This document shows positions 51,450 to 62,617 of a stretch of DNA of 64,000 nucleotides, one piece after another (the stretch's first letter is position 1; each line of letters starts with the position of its first letter). The stretch comes from Prorocentrum cordatum (taxonomy: Eukaryota; Sar; Dinophyceae; Prorocentrales; Prorocentraceae): the NCBI GenBank assembly GCA_963575745.1, contig CAUYUJ010016305.1, positions 519,001 through 583,000 on the forward strand, in the 5' to 3' direction. The notes under the pieces are model-generated. The model did no database searches. It saw only the letters and a list, made by a program, of their open reading frames with translations, and was not told where the DNA came from. The translations under genes and the position numbers were made by a program.

Positions 51450-52160
51450 CGTTGGTTCCTAGTAGCTGTCAATCCAAAGACGACCGCTGATAATACGCAG
51501 GCTCGGGGTTTACTTATGTGTTGGGAGGGCGGGTGGGAGTGAGCTAGACGGCTTGCGGGCGGGTGGGTAGCTTGATCACTCTTCCCGATTCATGATAACC
51601 ACCTCCCCCACCTGGCTGGCAGCCAACCCGGAACCATGCGCCCCCCCCCCCACCATCCCTGTCGCAGGGCCCGAACCCTCATCGTGCTCATTGGCCTCAT
51701 GCTGCTCACTCGAAGGGACGAAGAAGGGGAGGGTCCGCGGCGTCCTGCATCGTTGCTCAACGTGCCTGTCGACAACGAACAGACAAGCGCGAAGACACGG
51801 ACGAACGTATGCAACTGATACGTGGGATGTGCTTTGCCAGACTGATCTTGGTGTTGGTGTCGAGCTCTGGTGCGCCGATTATTACCGAGTGCGGAGAAGT
51901 GGACGACAGAGGCGGAGGAGCAATCCCAAACACTAGGAGCAGCGCTCTAGCCAACCTGCAATACACACGCCGTTGCGCGCAACCGAGGCCTTGGGAAGCT
52001 GGCAGACACGCAAGCTCATATAAATGAGCCCAAGCTTCGTGACAGACCACTTACACTTGAACTCCCGACAAGTACCAGAGGAGAGAAGGATGAGGAAGAA
52101 GGAAAAAGAAAGCGGAAGAAACATACCTTCCTAGTACAACATTTAAACATACGTAGCACC
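51450..52160. other. unassigned sequence
   Basis: No supported feature apart from a 'ccaccatccctgtcgcagg' fragment of family C at 51650. Confidence 0.35.
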
Positions 52161-52166
52161 CCGCAG

Positions 52167-52245
52167 ATGCGGATAAGAGTGAGGAAGCGGTGGGGACGTC
52201 GGCAGTCTGCGAGACTCTGGAGAAGCCCGCCGCAGGCGCCAAAGT
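52167..52245 (+). repeat. dispersed repeat shared with 41536-41643
   Basis: 'cgtcggcagtctgcgaga' and 'aagcccgccgcaggcgcca' match 41.5 kb, with about 45 bases missing between the two blocks. Confidence 0.55.
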
Positions 52246-52299
52246 TTCACACATTATACAACGAGCCCGCCGCAGTCGTCAATCTTTTCTTCGAACCGA

Positions 52300-52735
52300 A
52301 GCTGGCCCCCAAGGCTCCCAAGGGTGCACCAAGAGGGCCCCGAGAGGTGGCCAGGAAACCCCATGAGGCCCCCAGGATGCCCCCCAAGAGACTCCCAAGA
52401 GACCCCCAAGAAGCCCCAAGAGACCCCCCAGAGGCACCCTATATGCTCCAGGAGGCCTCGGCGAGAATGCCACATCCTGGATTCTACTACGGATTTAGCC
52501 ACAGGTTGGCCTCTGTGGGGGGCGCTGATTAAGATGACTCCAAGAGCGCCTGGGGGGGCCCAAGATGACCTCCAAAATGGCTCAACCAATCCCAAGATGT
52601 CCCATAATGGCCCCCGCGATGCTCCAAGATGCCCCGAGACCGCTCGATGGCGGCCCCCAGTGGCCAAAGAGCCCCCCCAGGAGGCCCCGAAGAGGCCAAA
52701 ACCTGAAGAAATCCCACCAGCCCTCTGGGTGTCGA
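52300..52735 (+). repeat. CCCCAAGAGG degenerate repeat block
   Basis: Plus-strand 'ccccaagagaccccccagag' type units, with the 'ttggcctctgtgggggg' and 'cccaccagccctctggg' boxes seen at 9.1 kb. Confidence 0.65.
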
Positions 52736-52861
52736 CGGTTTAGGGAGTTTCCTCTTCCACCCCTCCTTCTTCCCCTTCGGGGAGGGGTTTACCACTGTTC
52801 CCTGTTAGTATACCCCCCCCGGCAACTGGGGGCCAGCCCATGCCCGCGCGGGCGCTCCCCC

Positions 52862-52896
52862 CAACATATATATATATATATATATATAGGTATATA

Positions 52897-52932
<36 letters not shown>

Positions 52933-52991
52933 CATATAGCACATATATATATACATACATACATACATACATACATACATACATACATACA

Positions 52992-53022
<31 letters not shown>

Positions 53023-53078
53023 GTGTATATATATGTAAATGTATGTATGTGTGTATGTGTGTGTGCGTGTGTGAAAAA
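52862..53078. repeat. TA and CATA microsatellite
   Basis: (TA)n, then (CATA)n for about 100 bases with short interruptions, then 'gtatgtatgtgtg' variants. Confidence 0.92.
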
Positions 53079-53084
53079 TCTGTC

Positions 53085-53185
53085 CCCACCATCCCTGGTA
53101 ACACGAACAAGACAAATTGCACTCTGCCTCCAAATTCGGAACATGCGCAGTGAACCCGATGCGGCCTCCTCCCACCATCGATGCT
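53085..53185 (+). repeat. family C fragment
   Basis: 'ccaccatccctggtaacacg' ... 'gcactctgcctccaaattcg' ... 'aacccgatgcggcctcctcc' matches 50795-50890. Confidence 0.55.
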
Positions 53186-53500
53186 ACACTTGGCGGCGTC
53201 GGCGGCTGCGGCGGCTGCGGCGGGGGCAGCGGCTGAAGCTTTTGCGGGGGTGGCGGCGGCGGGGGCGGCGGCGGCGGCGGGGGCGGCGGCGACGGCGGCG
53301 GCGGCGGCAGCGGTGGCGGCAGTCACTGCGGCGGCAGCGGCTGCGGCGGCGGCGATTCGCCAGCGGGGGCGGCGGCGGCGGCGGCGGCGGCAGGCGGCGC
53401 GGTGACGGCGGCGGCGGCGGACCGCGGCGGCGGCGGCGGCGGCGCGGCAGCGGCGGCGGCGGGCGGCGGCGGTGGCGGCGGCGGCGGAAGCGGGTGCGCC
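53186..53500. repeat. GGC/GCG triplet tract
   Basis: About 300 bases of GGCGGC-like sequence giving Ala, Gly or Arg homopolymers. Confidence 0.9.
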
Positions 53501-53649
53501 CCCAGTCGCTGTTCATTCAAAGGCGACTGCTGCATATGCCGCGGCGCGGGCCAGGCTCGGGCGCCACGTATGTGTTGGGAGGGCAGGTGGAAATGAACGA
53601 GACGGCTTGCGGGCGGGGACGGAAACTCTTGACCCCTCCCTCGGCCCCC

Positions 53650-53790
53650 CCCCCCCGCCATGGACCTGGACAAGGGGCTTCGCGAAGTGTCGGGGCGTCC
53701 AAAGAGGCCTCGGCGAGGAAGCCGGAATCATCCCCAACCATCCTGCGGTGTTGGGTCGTCGTTTTGAAGAGACAGCGCCCCGCGTTCACT
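53650..53790. repeat. two dispersed segments side by side
   Basis: 53673-53725 matches 9036-9085 (same strand). 53735-53785 matches 13915-13965 (opposite strand). Confidence 0.65.
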
Positions 53791-53812
53791 CCTCCTCCTC
53801 GCCCCATCCTCC

Positions 53813-54055
<243 letters not shown>

Positions 54056-54061
54056 AACCCA

Positions 54062-54785
54062 TCACACGCTTCGTGGCCCCATAGGGAGCTCAACAGACGA
54101 CTCCAGTGAGGGTGCCCGCATGCGTCCACCCAGCACAGCGCTCCGTGGCCCCATCGGGAGCTCCACCGAATGCCCCGGTGGGGGTGCCCGCATGCGTCTG
54201 CCACACCCAGCACAGCGCTTCGTGGCCTCATATGGAGCTCCACCGAAGGCCCCAGTGGGGGTGCCCGCATGCGTCCGCCACACCCAGCACAGCGACTCGT
54301 GGACCCATAGGGAGCTCCACCGAAGGCCCCAGTAGGGGCGCCCGCATGCGTCCGCAACACCCAGCACAGCGCGTCGTGGCCCCATCGGGAGCTCCACCGA
54401 CGGCCCCAGTGGGGGTGCCCGCATGCGTCCGCCACACCAAGCACGGCGTTTCGTGGCCTTAAGGGGAGCTCCACCCAAGGCCCCAGTGGGGGTGCCCGCA
54501 TGCGCCCGCCACACCCACTGCAGCGGGTCGTGGCCCCATAGGGAGCTCCACCGACGGCCACAGTGGGGGTGCCCGCATGCGTCCGCCACACTCAGCACAG
54601 CGTTTCGTGGTCCCATAGGGAGCTCCACCCAAGGCCCCAGTGGGGGTGCCCGCATGCGCCCGCCACACCCAGCACAACTTTTCGTGGCCCCGTAGGGGCT
54701 CCACCGAAGGCCCCAGTGGGGGTGCCCGCACGCGTCCGCCACACCCATTGCGCCGCGCCCCTCACGCGCGTCGTGTCCCACCGAT
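54062..54785 (-). repeat. satellite array, 77-bp unit, inverted relative to 12.8-13.7 kb
   Basis: On the minus strand each unit contains 'gacgcatgcgggcacccc', 'cactggggccttcggtggag' and 'ctccctatggggccacgaa'. Unit starts fall 76-78 bases apart (about 54156, 54233, 54311, 54387, 54464, 54541, 54618, 54694). Same core as the 89-bp array, with the 'cggtggcgccatgcgagctg' part replaced. Confidence 0.9.
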
Positions 54786-54792
54786 AACGGCA

Positions 54793-54900
54793 CCCACAAT
54801 GCGTTACTCAAAACTGAATATGGTTGGGTCCTTCGCCAAGATACTTGGTTTTACTATGGTGTTGGCCCCGTTCTGGCCTCCTGGGGGGGGACCCTAATTA
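54793..54900 (+). repeat. dispersed motif plus 9.1-kb type unit
   Basis: 'ggttgggtccttcgccaaga' matches the minus strand of 11.8 kb; 'ttggttttactatggtgttg' and 'ggcctcctgggggggg' match the 9.1-kb tandem unit. Confidence 0.55.
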
Positions 54901-54929
54901 GCGCCCCCCTCCTGTGATCGATCTTACCC

Positions 54930-55690
54930 AAGATGGCCGGAAGATGGCCCCCAAGGCTCCCAAGGGTGCCCCAAGAGGGCCCCAAGAGGTTGTCAGGAAG
55001 CCCCAAGAGGCCCCCAGGATGCCCCCCCAAGAGGCTCCCCCCCCCAAGAGGGCCCAAGAGACCCCCCAGGGACACCCAAGACAAGGGGTCTCGGCGACAA
55101 TGCCAAATCACTGATTTTCCTAAGGTTGTGGCCGCATGTTGGCCTCGTGGGGGGAACGGATTAAGATGACTCTAAGAGCGCCTGGGGGAGCCCAGAACGA
55201 CCCCCAAGATGGCTCAAGATATCCCAAAATGTCTCATACCAGCTCCCGCGATGCTCCAAGATGACCCAAGACCGCTCCAAGACGGTTCCCAATGGCCCAA
55301 GAGCTCCCCCAGGAGGCCCCGAAGAGGCCCAAACCTGAGGACATTCTATGTGTTTGGCGTTCTCGCCTTTTCGCTTCCGATGGCCATCCGAGGCCTCAAG
55401 GTGGCTCCAAGATGGTCCAAGAGGGCTCCAAGAAAGGCTCCAGAAAGCCCCAAGACGGCCCGGAGAGCGCCTACGAGCGCTCCAAGAGCGCCCCTAGAGG
55501 CGATTGCGTGGTTTCCTGAGGGGCAACGCTAATCCCGAGAGCGCTTCAAGAGGGCCCCAAGAGGCGCCCAGGAGGCCCCAACAGGCGCCCAAGAGGCCTC
55601 CAATATGCTCTCAAGAGACCCCCACGACGCCCCAAGAAACTCCCCGAGGCACTCGATATGCTCCAAGAGGCCTCCACTGGGGGGCCCCTC
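54930..55690 (+). repeat. CCCCAAGAGG degenerate repeat block
   Basis: Plus-strand orientation of the family, with 'ggcgttctcgccttttcgct' at 55361, the reverse complement of the boundary seen at 15590. Confidence 0.7.
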
Positions 55691-56289
55691 CTCTGTGCTG
55701 CCCACCTCCATGATCGAGGCAATTCCTCTGGACATCGTTTTTGGATGGGCTGGTAGGGTTCCTTTTTTTTCGGTCGCGGCCACGAGACGACGGTCAGGCG
55801 GCGAAAGCAAAGTCCGGGACGCGAACTAGGCGAATTAAGTAGTAAGACAGGCGCAAACCAGCCGGCCCGGTCAGACAGCAGCTGCGGGCTGAGGGAAATG
55901 GAGCTGGACTGAACGGCGCTCTGCAAACTCGGGCACGCGCACAAGACAAAATGTCACGGAATTCAACTTGCCATGGCACAACCTGCACAGAGGGGACGCG
56001 GACCACGATGGGCAAGTCCGTCGTGCTGAGTGATGACAAGAGGGCCATTGGAGTGAGTCGCCAATGTGGCGCCAGGCTCCAAACGGACGACCTGAGCTAG
56101 CCAGACAGGCTGAGCAGTCGTGAGCCGTGGTCAACGCAACTGGGGAGGCTGAAGGTGGGCCTGTAGGACTGCACCTGCTGCGGAAGGCTGAACCACTCTG
56201 CGCCATGCCCAGTCCCAGTCAGACCACGTCAAAGTGCAAGGGGGTAACCGAGCGACTGTGAGCCACGCAGTGCGTCCCGGCCAGGTAAG

Positions 56290-56440
56290 GCCACTGAGTG
56301 GGGGGGGGGAACCCGCTGGCGTGGTGAGCATCGCCAACGAAGAGAGAAAAATGGAGTGCACTGGAGGTGTTGCCGCGACGGCGTACCGGACCAGAGCAGG
56401 TGTCTGGCGGGATTACTTTTTTTGGGGGGTCGGCGGCCGC
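56290..56440 (+). repeat. long dispersed module, copy 1
   Basis: 'aacccgctggcgtggtgagc' to 'ccagagcaggtgtctggcgg' and 'gattactttttttgg' recurs at 57655-57790 at about 90 % identity. Confidence 0.8.
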
Positions 56441-56839
56441 GCGACAACATGCCATGTCCGGGACGGCGGTGCAAAGCCAATTGCACACAAAGCGTGCGGT
56501 GCACGTGCACTGAGCAAAATGCTCCACATTGGCAAGCAGTCGCACCTAGGCGCCGCCCAATCCAGAGTGAACAAGCGGCCAGTAGTGCGAGTGCTATGGA
56601 GGGAGTCGCCCTTGCGGCGCCAAGCTCCGAGCAGCTTCCCAGGCAGACAACTGGGCACCAGCCCGAGAGGCCGGCTGCTGGCGGTGGAAAACAAGGGCCG
56701 TCGGCGCTGAAGGCTGAACCATTCAGCGCGCAGCCGACGAACTCCGCCGCAGAGTTGTCGGGGCCGGCGGCGACCGACGAACGAGTCGGCACCGGCGGAA
56801 AAGGCCCGGGAAGTGCGCCAGGAAAAACGCATGCAGGGG

Positions 56840-56945
56840 CAACACTCCGGCAAGGCAACCCGTCACAGTCACCCTCACTTCGGTGGGCGCCATCGACCTC
56901 CCGAGTGCCACAGGGTCGACCTGCTGCGAGAAGGCCCATGCGGCC
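56840..56945 (+). repeat. second dispersed module, copy 1
   Basis: 'ggcaaggcaacccgtcacag' ... 'ccatcgacctcccgagtgcc' ... 'gggtcgacctgctgcgag' recurs at 57412-57540, where its first 30 bases are themselves duplicated. Confidence 0.75.
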
Positions 56946-57411
56946 CACAGAGTGCGCCTCGACGTGGAGATGGGGGGCGCGGCTAACCGCCGCAAGAGAT
57001 GCGTAACTTGATGGCAGCTGCACGCCGAGAGCGCATGCGCGTGTGGGGGGGTGCAACTAACCGCCGCAGTAGTCACGGAGACAGATGGGGGGGCGGCAGA
57101 ACTGCGCCGATGCAGCCCGAGCTGGAGTGCGCCAGCGTCGGACGCGCCACGTGGAAGGCAATGTGCAGCAGCCTTGCGCAACCAAGCTGGAGTTGCAAAC
57201 TCAAAATACCGGCTGAGCGGCGTGCAGGGGGGCGACTATTTCAAGCGACTGACCCCTGCTACCAGCAGCGGGCGGCTGTCAAGTAAACAGCGAAGCAAGG
57301 TGCGCTGGGGGGGTGCGTCTACGGCCGCCCCCTGGGCACCGAAAAGAGTGGCTGTCGCTGCGGGGCAAAGCAGGCGTCCCTGGGCGGGTGAAACCTAGAG
57401 ACGCGGCCTAA

Positions 57412-57540
57412 GGCAACACTCAGGCAAGGCAACTCGTCACAGTAACACTCAGGCAAGGCAACCCGTCTCAGTAACTCTCACTTCGATGGACACCATCGAC
57501 CTTCCGAGTGCCGCAGGGTCGAGACCTGCTGCGATGAGGC
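57412..57540 (+). repeat. second dispersed module, copy 2
   Basis: Partner of 56840-56945; begins with a 30-base tandem duplication 'acactcaggcaaggcaac(t/c)c'. Confidence 0.75.
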
Positions 57541-57654
57541 TCACCAATGCCCGCTGCGAATGTATAGGGCGATCCGTGGATGGGGGATCCTCCAAGCCGC
57601 CTGCCCGCCTGGCCACCCGCCTGGACCCGCCAGCCGCCGGCAAGGCAAGGCCGC

Positions 57655-57790
57655 AGAGCGGGGGGGGAACCCGCTGGCGTGGTGAGCATCGCGAGCGAGG
57701 AGAGAAAGATAGAGTAGACTGGAAGTGTTGCCGTGACGGCGTACCGGACCAGAGCAGGTGTCTGGTGGGGTTACTTTTTTTGGTTGGCGG
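57655..57790 (+). repeat. long dispersed module, copy 2
   Basis: Partner of 56290-56440. The two modules occur in opposite order in the two places, so this is not a simple tandem duplication. Confidence 0.8.
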
Positions 57791-58884
57791 CTCCAGGACT
57801 AGCGTCAAGAAACGGGATAAACGACTGGGGCACAGGCCGTAGATAATTGGCCAAAGCAGCACGTAGGCCGCAAAGGCGAGTGCACGTGCAAGACAAAATG
57901 GCCCGAATTGAGCACAGCAAACCGACGTCGACGCCACGACGGGTGGAGACGCCGCCGCGACGTGCAGCGGTAACTGCGTCCAGCGTGGAGAAGTCGCACC
58001 GGTGTGTGGGCAACGCAACGCAGCGAGCGGCAGCAACAGCTGAACGGCTAGCCATGCGTACTGTAGTAGCGCGGGGAAGTCGCCCTGTCGGCGCCAAACT
58101 CCGGCCGAAAGACACGCGGAAGCGAGGCAAAGAGGAAGGCATGAGAGCGGCTGCGGACGCCAGACGGTCACCCAGCGTCAGAAAGAGAAGGGAAAGCGGC
58201 ACATAGAGGAGCCTCACTCACCATGACTCACTGTCGCAGAAGTCGGGCATGCCCGCCCTTGGACACAGGAGGGAGGGCGACCCAGTCAGCGAACACGAGG
58301 TAACGCCACTTCCAGCATGTAGCCAACGCGCACACAACGCATCCGACTCTCTCAGATCGGGGGCGCGACGTGCAAGCGCTGACAGAGGCAGGTGCGAGGC
58401 GGGTCAGCCGGGGGAGCGGCCACGTCCTGCCGAAGGATGAACCACTCGTGCAGGCCCACTCCCTTGCGAGGCCCGTCATCAGGTAGCACCGGAAGCGAGG
58501 TTAGGGAACACGCCAATACCCACCTTACACGAAGCCAAAGCGACGTCCTTGTGATAGCGCCATGAACCGTTCCACGTAGATCAAGGCAATACGCTGGCGG
58601 GGGTGGCACTGCCTGCCGCTGAGGCGGTGTCCACAGGGAAGGGCTGATCCCACTCCGCAGCCGCATCGCGACAGCGTGTGCAGGCTGACAGCCAGCCGAT
58701 AGCCAGTATATGGCCCACGAGGTCTGGGGGCTCACCACTGTGGTGTCGTGGCGAGGGCAGGGCGCGTGGCTGCGCCGAGATGAGCAACCACCTGTCCGCT
58801 GGCACGTCGCCGGAAGCTCGTCCGCAGGTCAGTGCGCTGACCCGCTGGGGTGGTCGACGCTGTCAGCTCCCAGGTCGCGATGTC

Positions 58885-59340
58885 CTTTCGCAGCGCAGGG
58901 GGCGCAGCCAAAAGCCGAAGGGGCTTGTAAATGAACATGGGGGTGCATCCTGGCGCCGCTGGGCACGGGCGCTGCGCCCTGGGCATCCGCGCATGGCCCG
59001 AACCAGAGCGGAAGCACTTCCTCGACCATCGCGCACTTCGAGGGGGGGCGCAGCCAAAAGCCGCAGATACTTGCGAATGAAGGGCGGGAGGAGGAGGAGG
59101 AGGAGGAGGAGGAGGAGGAGGAGGAGAGGACCCAGCACAGCCCAAGGCGCAGGGGGTGAGCCCAGTCGCCTGAGACGCGGAGATAGGTGCAATCTTGGCG
59201 AACAGAATGGGGGGCGCAGCCAAGAGCCGCAGAGCCCCGCGAATGAGTCCGTTGGGGGGCGCAGCCAAAAGCAGCAGAGACATAGTGAATGGCGAGGAAG
59301 AGGGGGCGCATCCAGAGGCCGCTGAACACTGCAAGCGATC
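58885..59340 (+). repeat. GGGGGGCGCAGCCAAAAGCCG irregular repeat
   Basis: Five copies (near 58897, 59044, 59211, 59254 and 59305) of 'ggggggcgcagccaaaagcc' followed by 'gcaga' and, a little later, 'gcgaatga', at irregular spacing. A GGA tract lies at 59092-59131. Confidence 0.7.
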
Positions 59341-59784
59341 CCGAACGTCCACGCGAGGAAGTTCCACACCACGTGGGCCTGTGAGAGATCGCGGGTGGCG
59401 CGGTGCTTCGACCCCCACCTGCTGTCGTACAATAAGCTATTGAATGAAGTGGGGCGCTGGGGGTGGGTTATTTCAGCCACCAGCCCCTGTCGTCAAAGTG
59501 GGTTGCCCCGGAGGGGCGGCACCGAAGGCCCCTTGGCCCATGGGGCGTCTGGGGCAAAGCGTAGGCAGCGCGGCAGCTGGCGACCCCGATCACCGCCGCA
59601 CACCGTGCCAGAAAAGGGTGGAACGCAGGGAGTGGGTAGTTTCAGCCGCCCGTCACTGTCGCCCCAAGTGGGCAGTCCTGGACAGGCGCGAACGGCCCAA
59701 GAATCTATGCTGGCGGCCGCCTCCGTGGTGGAGGCTGTGGCAACACCCCCATGCAGCGACGGCAGCAAGGGTGGAGGGCCTGGC

Positions 59785-59910
59785 GAGGTCCACGTCTCCA
59801 GCGCGGGCTGTCTAACGCGCGCAGATGCCCCTCGCCCCCGCGAGGGTGGCACGTGATGGGTACTGCAAGGTCCACGAGGCCAGCGTGGGCTGTCTAAATG
59901 CGCAGCGCAT
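59785..59910 (+). repeat. short direct duplication, about 82 bp
   Basis: 'aggtccacg', 'ccagcg(c/t)gggctgtctaa' and 'gcgcag' occur twice (about 59785 and 59868). Confidence 0.6.
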
Positions 59911-61653
59911 GGGTATTGGTGCTCCTCCGCCCCCAAAGGAGGCAGCACTGGGCATTGCGGCAGATGCCAGGCGCAGCGGGGGAAACTTAGTGGGGAGGTG
60001 GGTTGCGGCGCGTGCCGGGCAGGGAGGGGAGTAGTCTATGCTACCGCTGCAGGCAGCACGTGAGTTGGTGGCCACGTCGGCGAGAGTTGCGGCACTCCTC
60101 ACGCCTGGGGGGAGTGGCCCAGACCAGTGTGGGTCCACGGTGCGCCCCCGTCGCCTGGGTCGGGAGTCCCACCCCCGCGGGCGCTTGTCAGCGCATTGGG
60201 GTTTTCCTCTGGGGGAGTAGCGCTTGCCCTTCGCCTTCCAGTCCGTGTCGGTCCATGTGTCCCCTTGGTGTCCCCGCGCGTCCCAGGACTGCCATGCGCG
60301 CCGCGACGAGCCTGAGCTGGATGCCGCTGTCCACTGGTCTGGCGGGGCTGCCCTTTCAGCGTCCTTGGCTGCAGCGGGCCATGGGGGTGGGCGTCCGCTG
60401 CTGACGGACCCGCCGGCGCGCAGCCTGGTGTCGCGTTGCATGAGTTTGCGATGCTTCTCCATGACACTCGGCCAGTCGACGTGAAGCTGGTATTCTTTGT
60501 CCATCTTGTAGGCGTCGAATCCCGCTTTGCTCCAAGCCTGGAGGAACTCGTTGCACTGTTGTGCGGAATCTAGCCTGGAATTAGACTTGATATATTGGCT
60601 CCGCTCCAGGACTCCGTTAAACGCACCTCCCAGCGTCTTCTGCAGCCGTGAAATATTTTCAGGTGCTGGTTCGTCCCTTGCGACGTCCGCTCCGTCGATA
60701 GAACTCATGTACATGGGGGGGCCTCCCATGGGGTCGTCAGGGCGTGCTGCGGGGATTGGCGCACTCCGCGTGTCGTTCCATGAGTCCTGGGTGGTGCGCC
60801 TTGCTCGGGAGGAGTCGCGCGGCGGCGGGGTGGCCGAGCGTTCTCTGGCCCTGGCTTCATTGACCGCAGGTGCGCGGCGGCCACCTTCGCCCTCCGCGTA
60901 CCTAAGAGTCCTGTCGTCCCTTCCAGCGCACAGACCCCGGGTCCGATCTTCCCTGGTGCGGGGGCCGCCTGGGGCGCGCCCTTCTCTGAGTGTTCCTCTG
61001 GCGGCTGCCTGCTCGTATGGGGGCCAGGCCTCTGAACCGGTCCTGCCAGGAGGCTTTGTCCAGAGCTGCGGGGGGTCCTCGGCAACCTTGTCGTCCGCAG
61101 GAGGGGCTGTGTCACTAACGTCGTCCTCGGGATGGGTGGGGCTGACCTGCGAGCCAGAGTCTATGGAGATGTCCTGCGGGCTGGATCGCGCCAGGGCGTC
61201 CGTCTCGGATTTCCTGCCCGCCTCATCGCCCCAGTCGACCCCTTCCACATCGCCTTCGCCATTCCAGTGCTCTGGTGAGGATTGCTCCTCTTCCTGGGCT
61301 GCAGGGGACTGGTCAGGTTCGGCGGGCTGATGGGGTGGCACGTCAGCGCGGGTCGGGGGTGCTCCGTGGTCCTTCACTCGGCGATCAGCTGCGGGGGATT
61401 CCTTCCTGCTGGGCCTGTTGAGCCAGCTGGCAGCTGGTGATTCACCACGGTCTGAGCTTCTAGCAGCCGTCTTCAGGGGCAGGGCAGCGAGGTGATCGAT
61501 GGTCCCCCTGGTCAAGTCGGAGCCCTCCAGCCTGGTGAGGAACGCCGTGAGGACGTGCAGCGGCTGTCGGTAAGGGCCCTGCCCTTTCTGGTTGGCGAGG
61601 TTGTCTGCGCATCGATCCCAGTCCTCTTGGTACTTCTGGTTACCATCCACCAA
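59812..61653 (-). CDS. hypothetical protein, long open frame (part of a broken gene)
   Basis: A 613-codon minus-strand frame with protein-like composition. It starts inside a longer reading: VDGNQKYQEDWDRCADNLAN continues an upstream frame. The first half is hydrophilic and disordered (EEEQSSPEHWNGEGDVEGVD). A compact helical segment at about residues 330-410 reads ISRLQKTLGGAFNGVLERSQ, SAQQCNEFLQAWSKAGFDAY and HVDWPSVMEKHRKLMQRDTR. The end is basic and Trp-rich (RRAWQSWDARGHQGDTWTDT, DWKAKGKRY). Beyond about 60250 the frame passes repeat-like sequence, so the true stop may differ or a splice may intervene. No family recognised; gag-like or nucleic-acid-binding roles are guesses. Confidence 0.5.
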   Translation of the reverse strand: MVDGNQKYQEDWDRCADNLANQKGQGPYRQPLHVLTAFLTRLEGSDLTRGTIDHLAALPLKTAARSSDRGESPAASWLNRPSRKESPAADRRVKDHGAPPTRADVPPHQPAEPDQSPAAQEEEQSSPEHWNGEGDVEGVDWGDEAGRKSETDALARSSPQDISIDSGSQVSPTHPEDDVSDTAPPADDKVAEDPPQLWTKPPGRTGSEAWPPYEQAAARGTLREGRAPGGPRTREDRTRGLCAGRDDRTLRYAEGEGGRRAPAVNEARARERSATPPPRDSSRARRTTQDSWNDTRSAPIPAARPDDPMGGPPMYMSSIDGADVARDEPAPENISRLQKTLGGAFNGVLERSQYIKSNSRLDSAQQCNEFLQAWSKAGFDAYKMDKEYQLHVDWPSVMEKHRKLMQRDTRLRAGGSVSSGRPPPWPAAAKDAERAAPPDQWTAASSSGSSRRAWQSWDARGHQGDTWTDTDWKAKGKRYSPRGKPQCADKRPRGWDSRPRRRGRTVDPHWSGPLPPGVRSAATLADVATNSRAACSGSIDYSPPCPARAATHLPTKFPPLRLASAAMPSAASFGGGGAPIPMRCAFRQPTLASWTLQYPSRATLAGARGICAR

Positions 61654-62617
61654 GTGTGAGACGACCCTGGCTGCCGCTGCCCGTTGTCCGCCCCATGGAA
61701 TGCACGGGGATCTCTTCTCCGTGCACCGTCTTTAGGAAGGGGGGCAGCAATTCGGTCGGCCACCTGGTTTCGTCGGTTATGTCACCTTTAATGCCCTCTC
61801 CCTGTCGCTGCGCATGGGCGGCCCAGAGGGTGTAGATTGTGTGGCTCCACTCGGCCATGTATTTAACCAGGGCGTGGACTGGGCCTTTTGACTCAGCCCC
61901 TTCCAGACAGAGCGCGGAGAGCGTGGGCAAGTAGGGGCACGGGGATGGCGGCAATTCGGGGAAGGAGTAGCTGCAGGAGGTCCTGTCGTCTACTCCTGCT
62001 TGACCATCTTGCTTGCGGATCTCCTTGTCGTGTGCTGGCGAGCGGTCCTCGTGGGGTGTGGTTCGTGCGAACGCGTCATTCACCGGCGCGCTGCTACCGG
62101 GGGAGAGGTGCGCGGACATGTCGTAGCTGCGGCTGCCTCCTGGCACTTCCGATATGATCTGCCGCTTGGTGGGGGCAGCGGGGCATACTTCGGATGAGTA
62201 GTGGTCGAGAATGTGGTCGAGGACGCCTGGCGCGACATTCCAAATGTGTATGAGGCACCTTCTGCAGGCCCATTCCGCATTCCACTGCTGCTTGATCCAG
62301 AGGGTAGGCATTATCTCCCACGGTGGCAGGCCCGTCTGCTCGTGGCCCATTGCCTCTGGCTCGGGGCGCCACATGAAGCATCCGAAGGCTGGGCGGCCGG
62401 ATTCCCACGCAAGCAGCGGAGACCCGGGGGGGCATGTGTCGCACATGGCCGTGTATACTTTCGCGCGGTGCGTGTCTGCACCGAACCTGCCATCAGAAAG
62501 CCCGTGGGTGAGGTGGGGGGGCGGCGCCGACGCTTGATGGCTGGAAAGCAAGCGGTGCGCGCATGACGAGGTCCTGCAAGGTAGGAGTTGGTGCGTTGTT
62601 AGGTCGCCCGCGCCCAA
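61640..62617 (-). CDS. hypothetical protein, middle part of the broken gene
   Basis: The 325-codon frame has convincing protein character: CGTCPPG-type Cys motif (YTAMCDTCPPGSPLLAW), PTLWIKQQWNAEWACRRCLI, HIWNVAPGVLDHILDHYSSE, and near the end VKYMAEWSHTIYTLWAAHAQ and DETRWPTELLPPFLKTVHGE. The real coding frame enters from 62753 through a G8 run near 62515-62522 (PPPHPRAF in one frame, PPPHLTHGL in the other). It leaves to the 613-codon frame near 61700, where GQRAAAARVVSHLVDGNQKY is read. Function unknown; paired Cys residues could bind a metal. Confidence 0.5.
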   Translation of the reverse strand: MGAGDLTTHQLLPCRTSSCAHRLLSSHQASAPPPHLTHGLSDGRFGADTHRAKVYTAMCDTCPPGSPLLAWESGRPAFGCFMWRPEPEAMGHEQTGLPPWEIMPTLWIKQQWNAEWACRRCLIHIWNVAPGVLDHILDHYSSEVCPAAPTKRQIISEVPGGSRSYDMSAHLSPGSSAPVNDAFARTTPHEDRSPAHDKEIRKQDGQAGVDDRTSCSYSFPELPPSPCPYLPTLSALCLEGAESKGPVHALVKYMAEWSHTIYTLWAAHAQRQGEGIKGDITDETRWPTELLPPFLKTVHGEEIPVHSMGRTTGSGSQGRLTLGGW

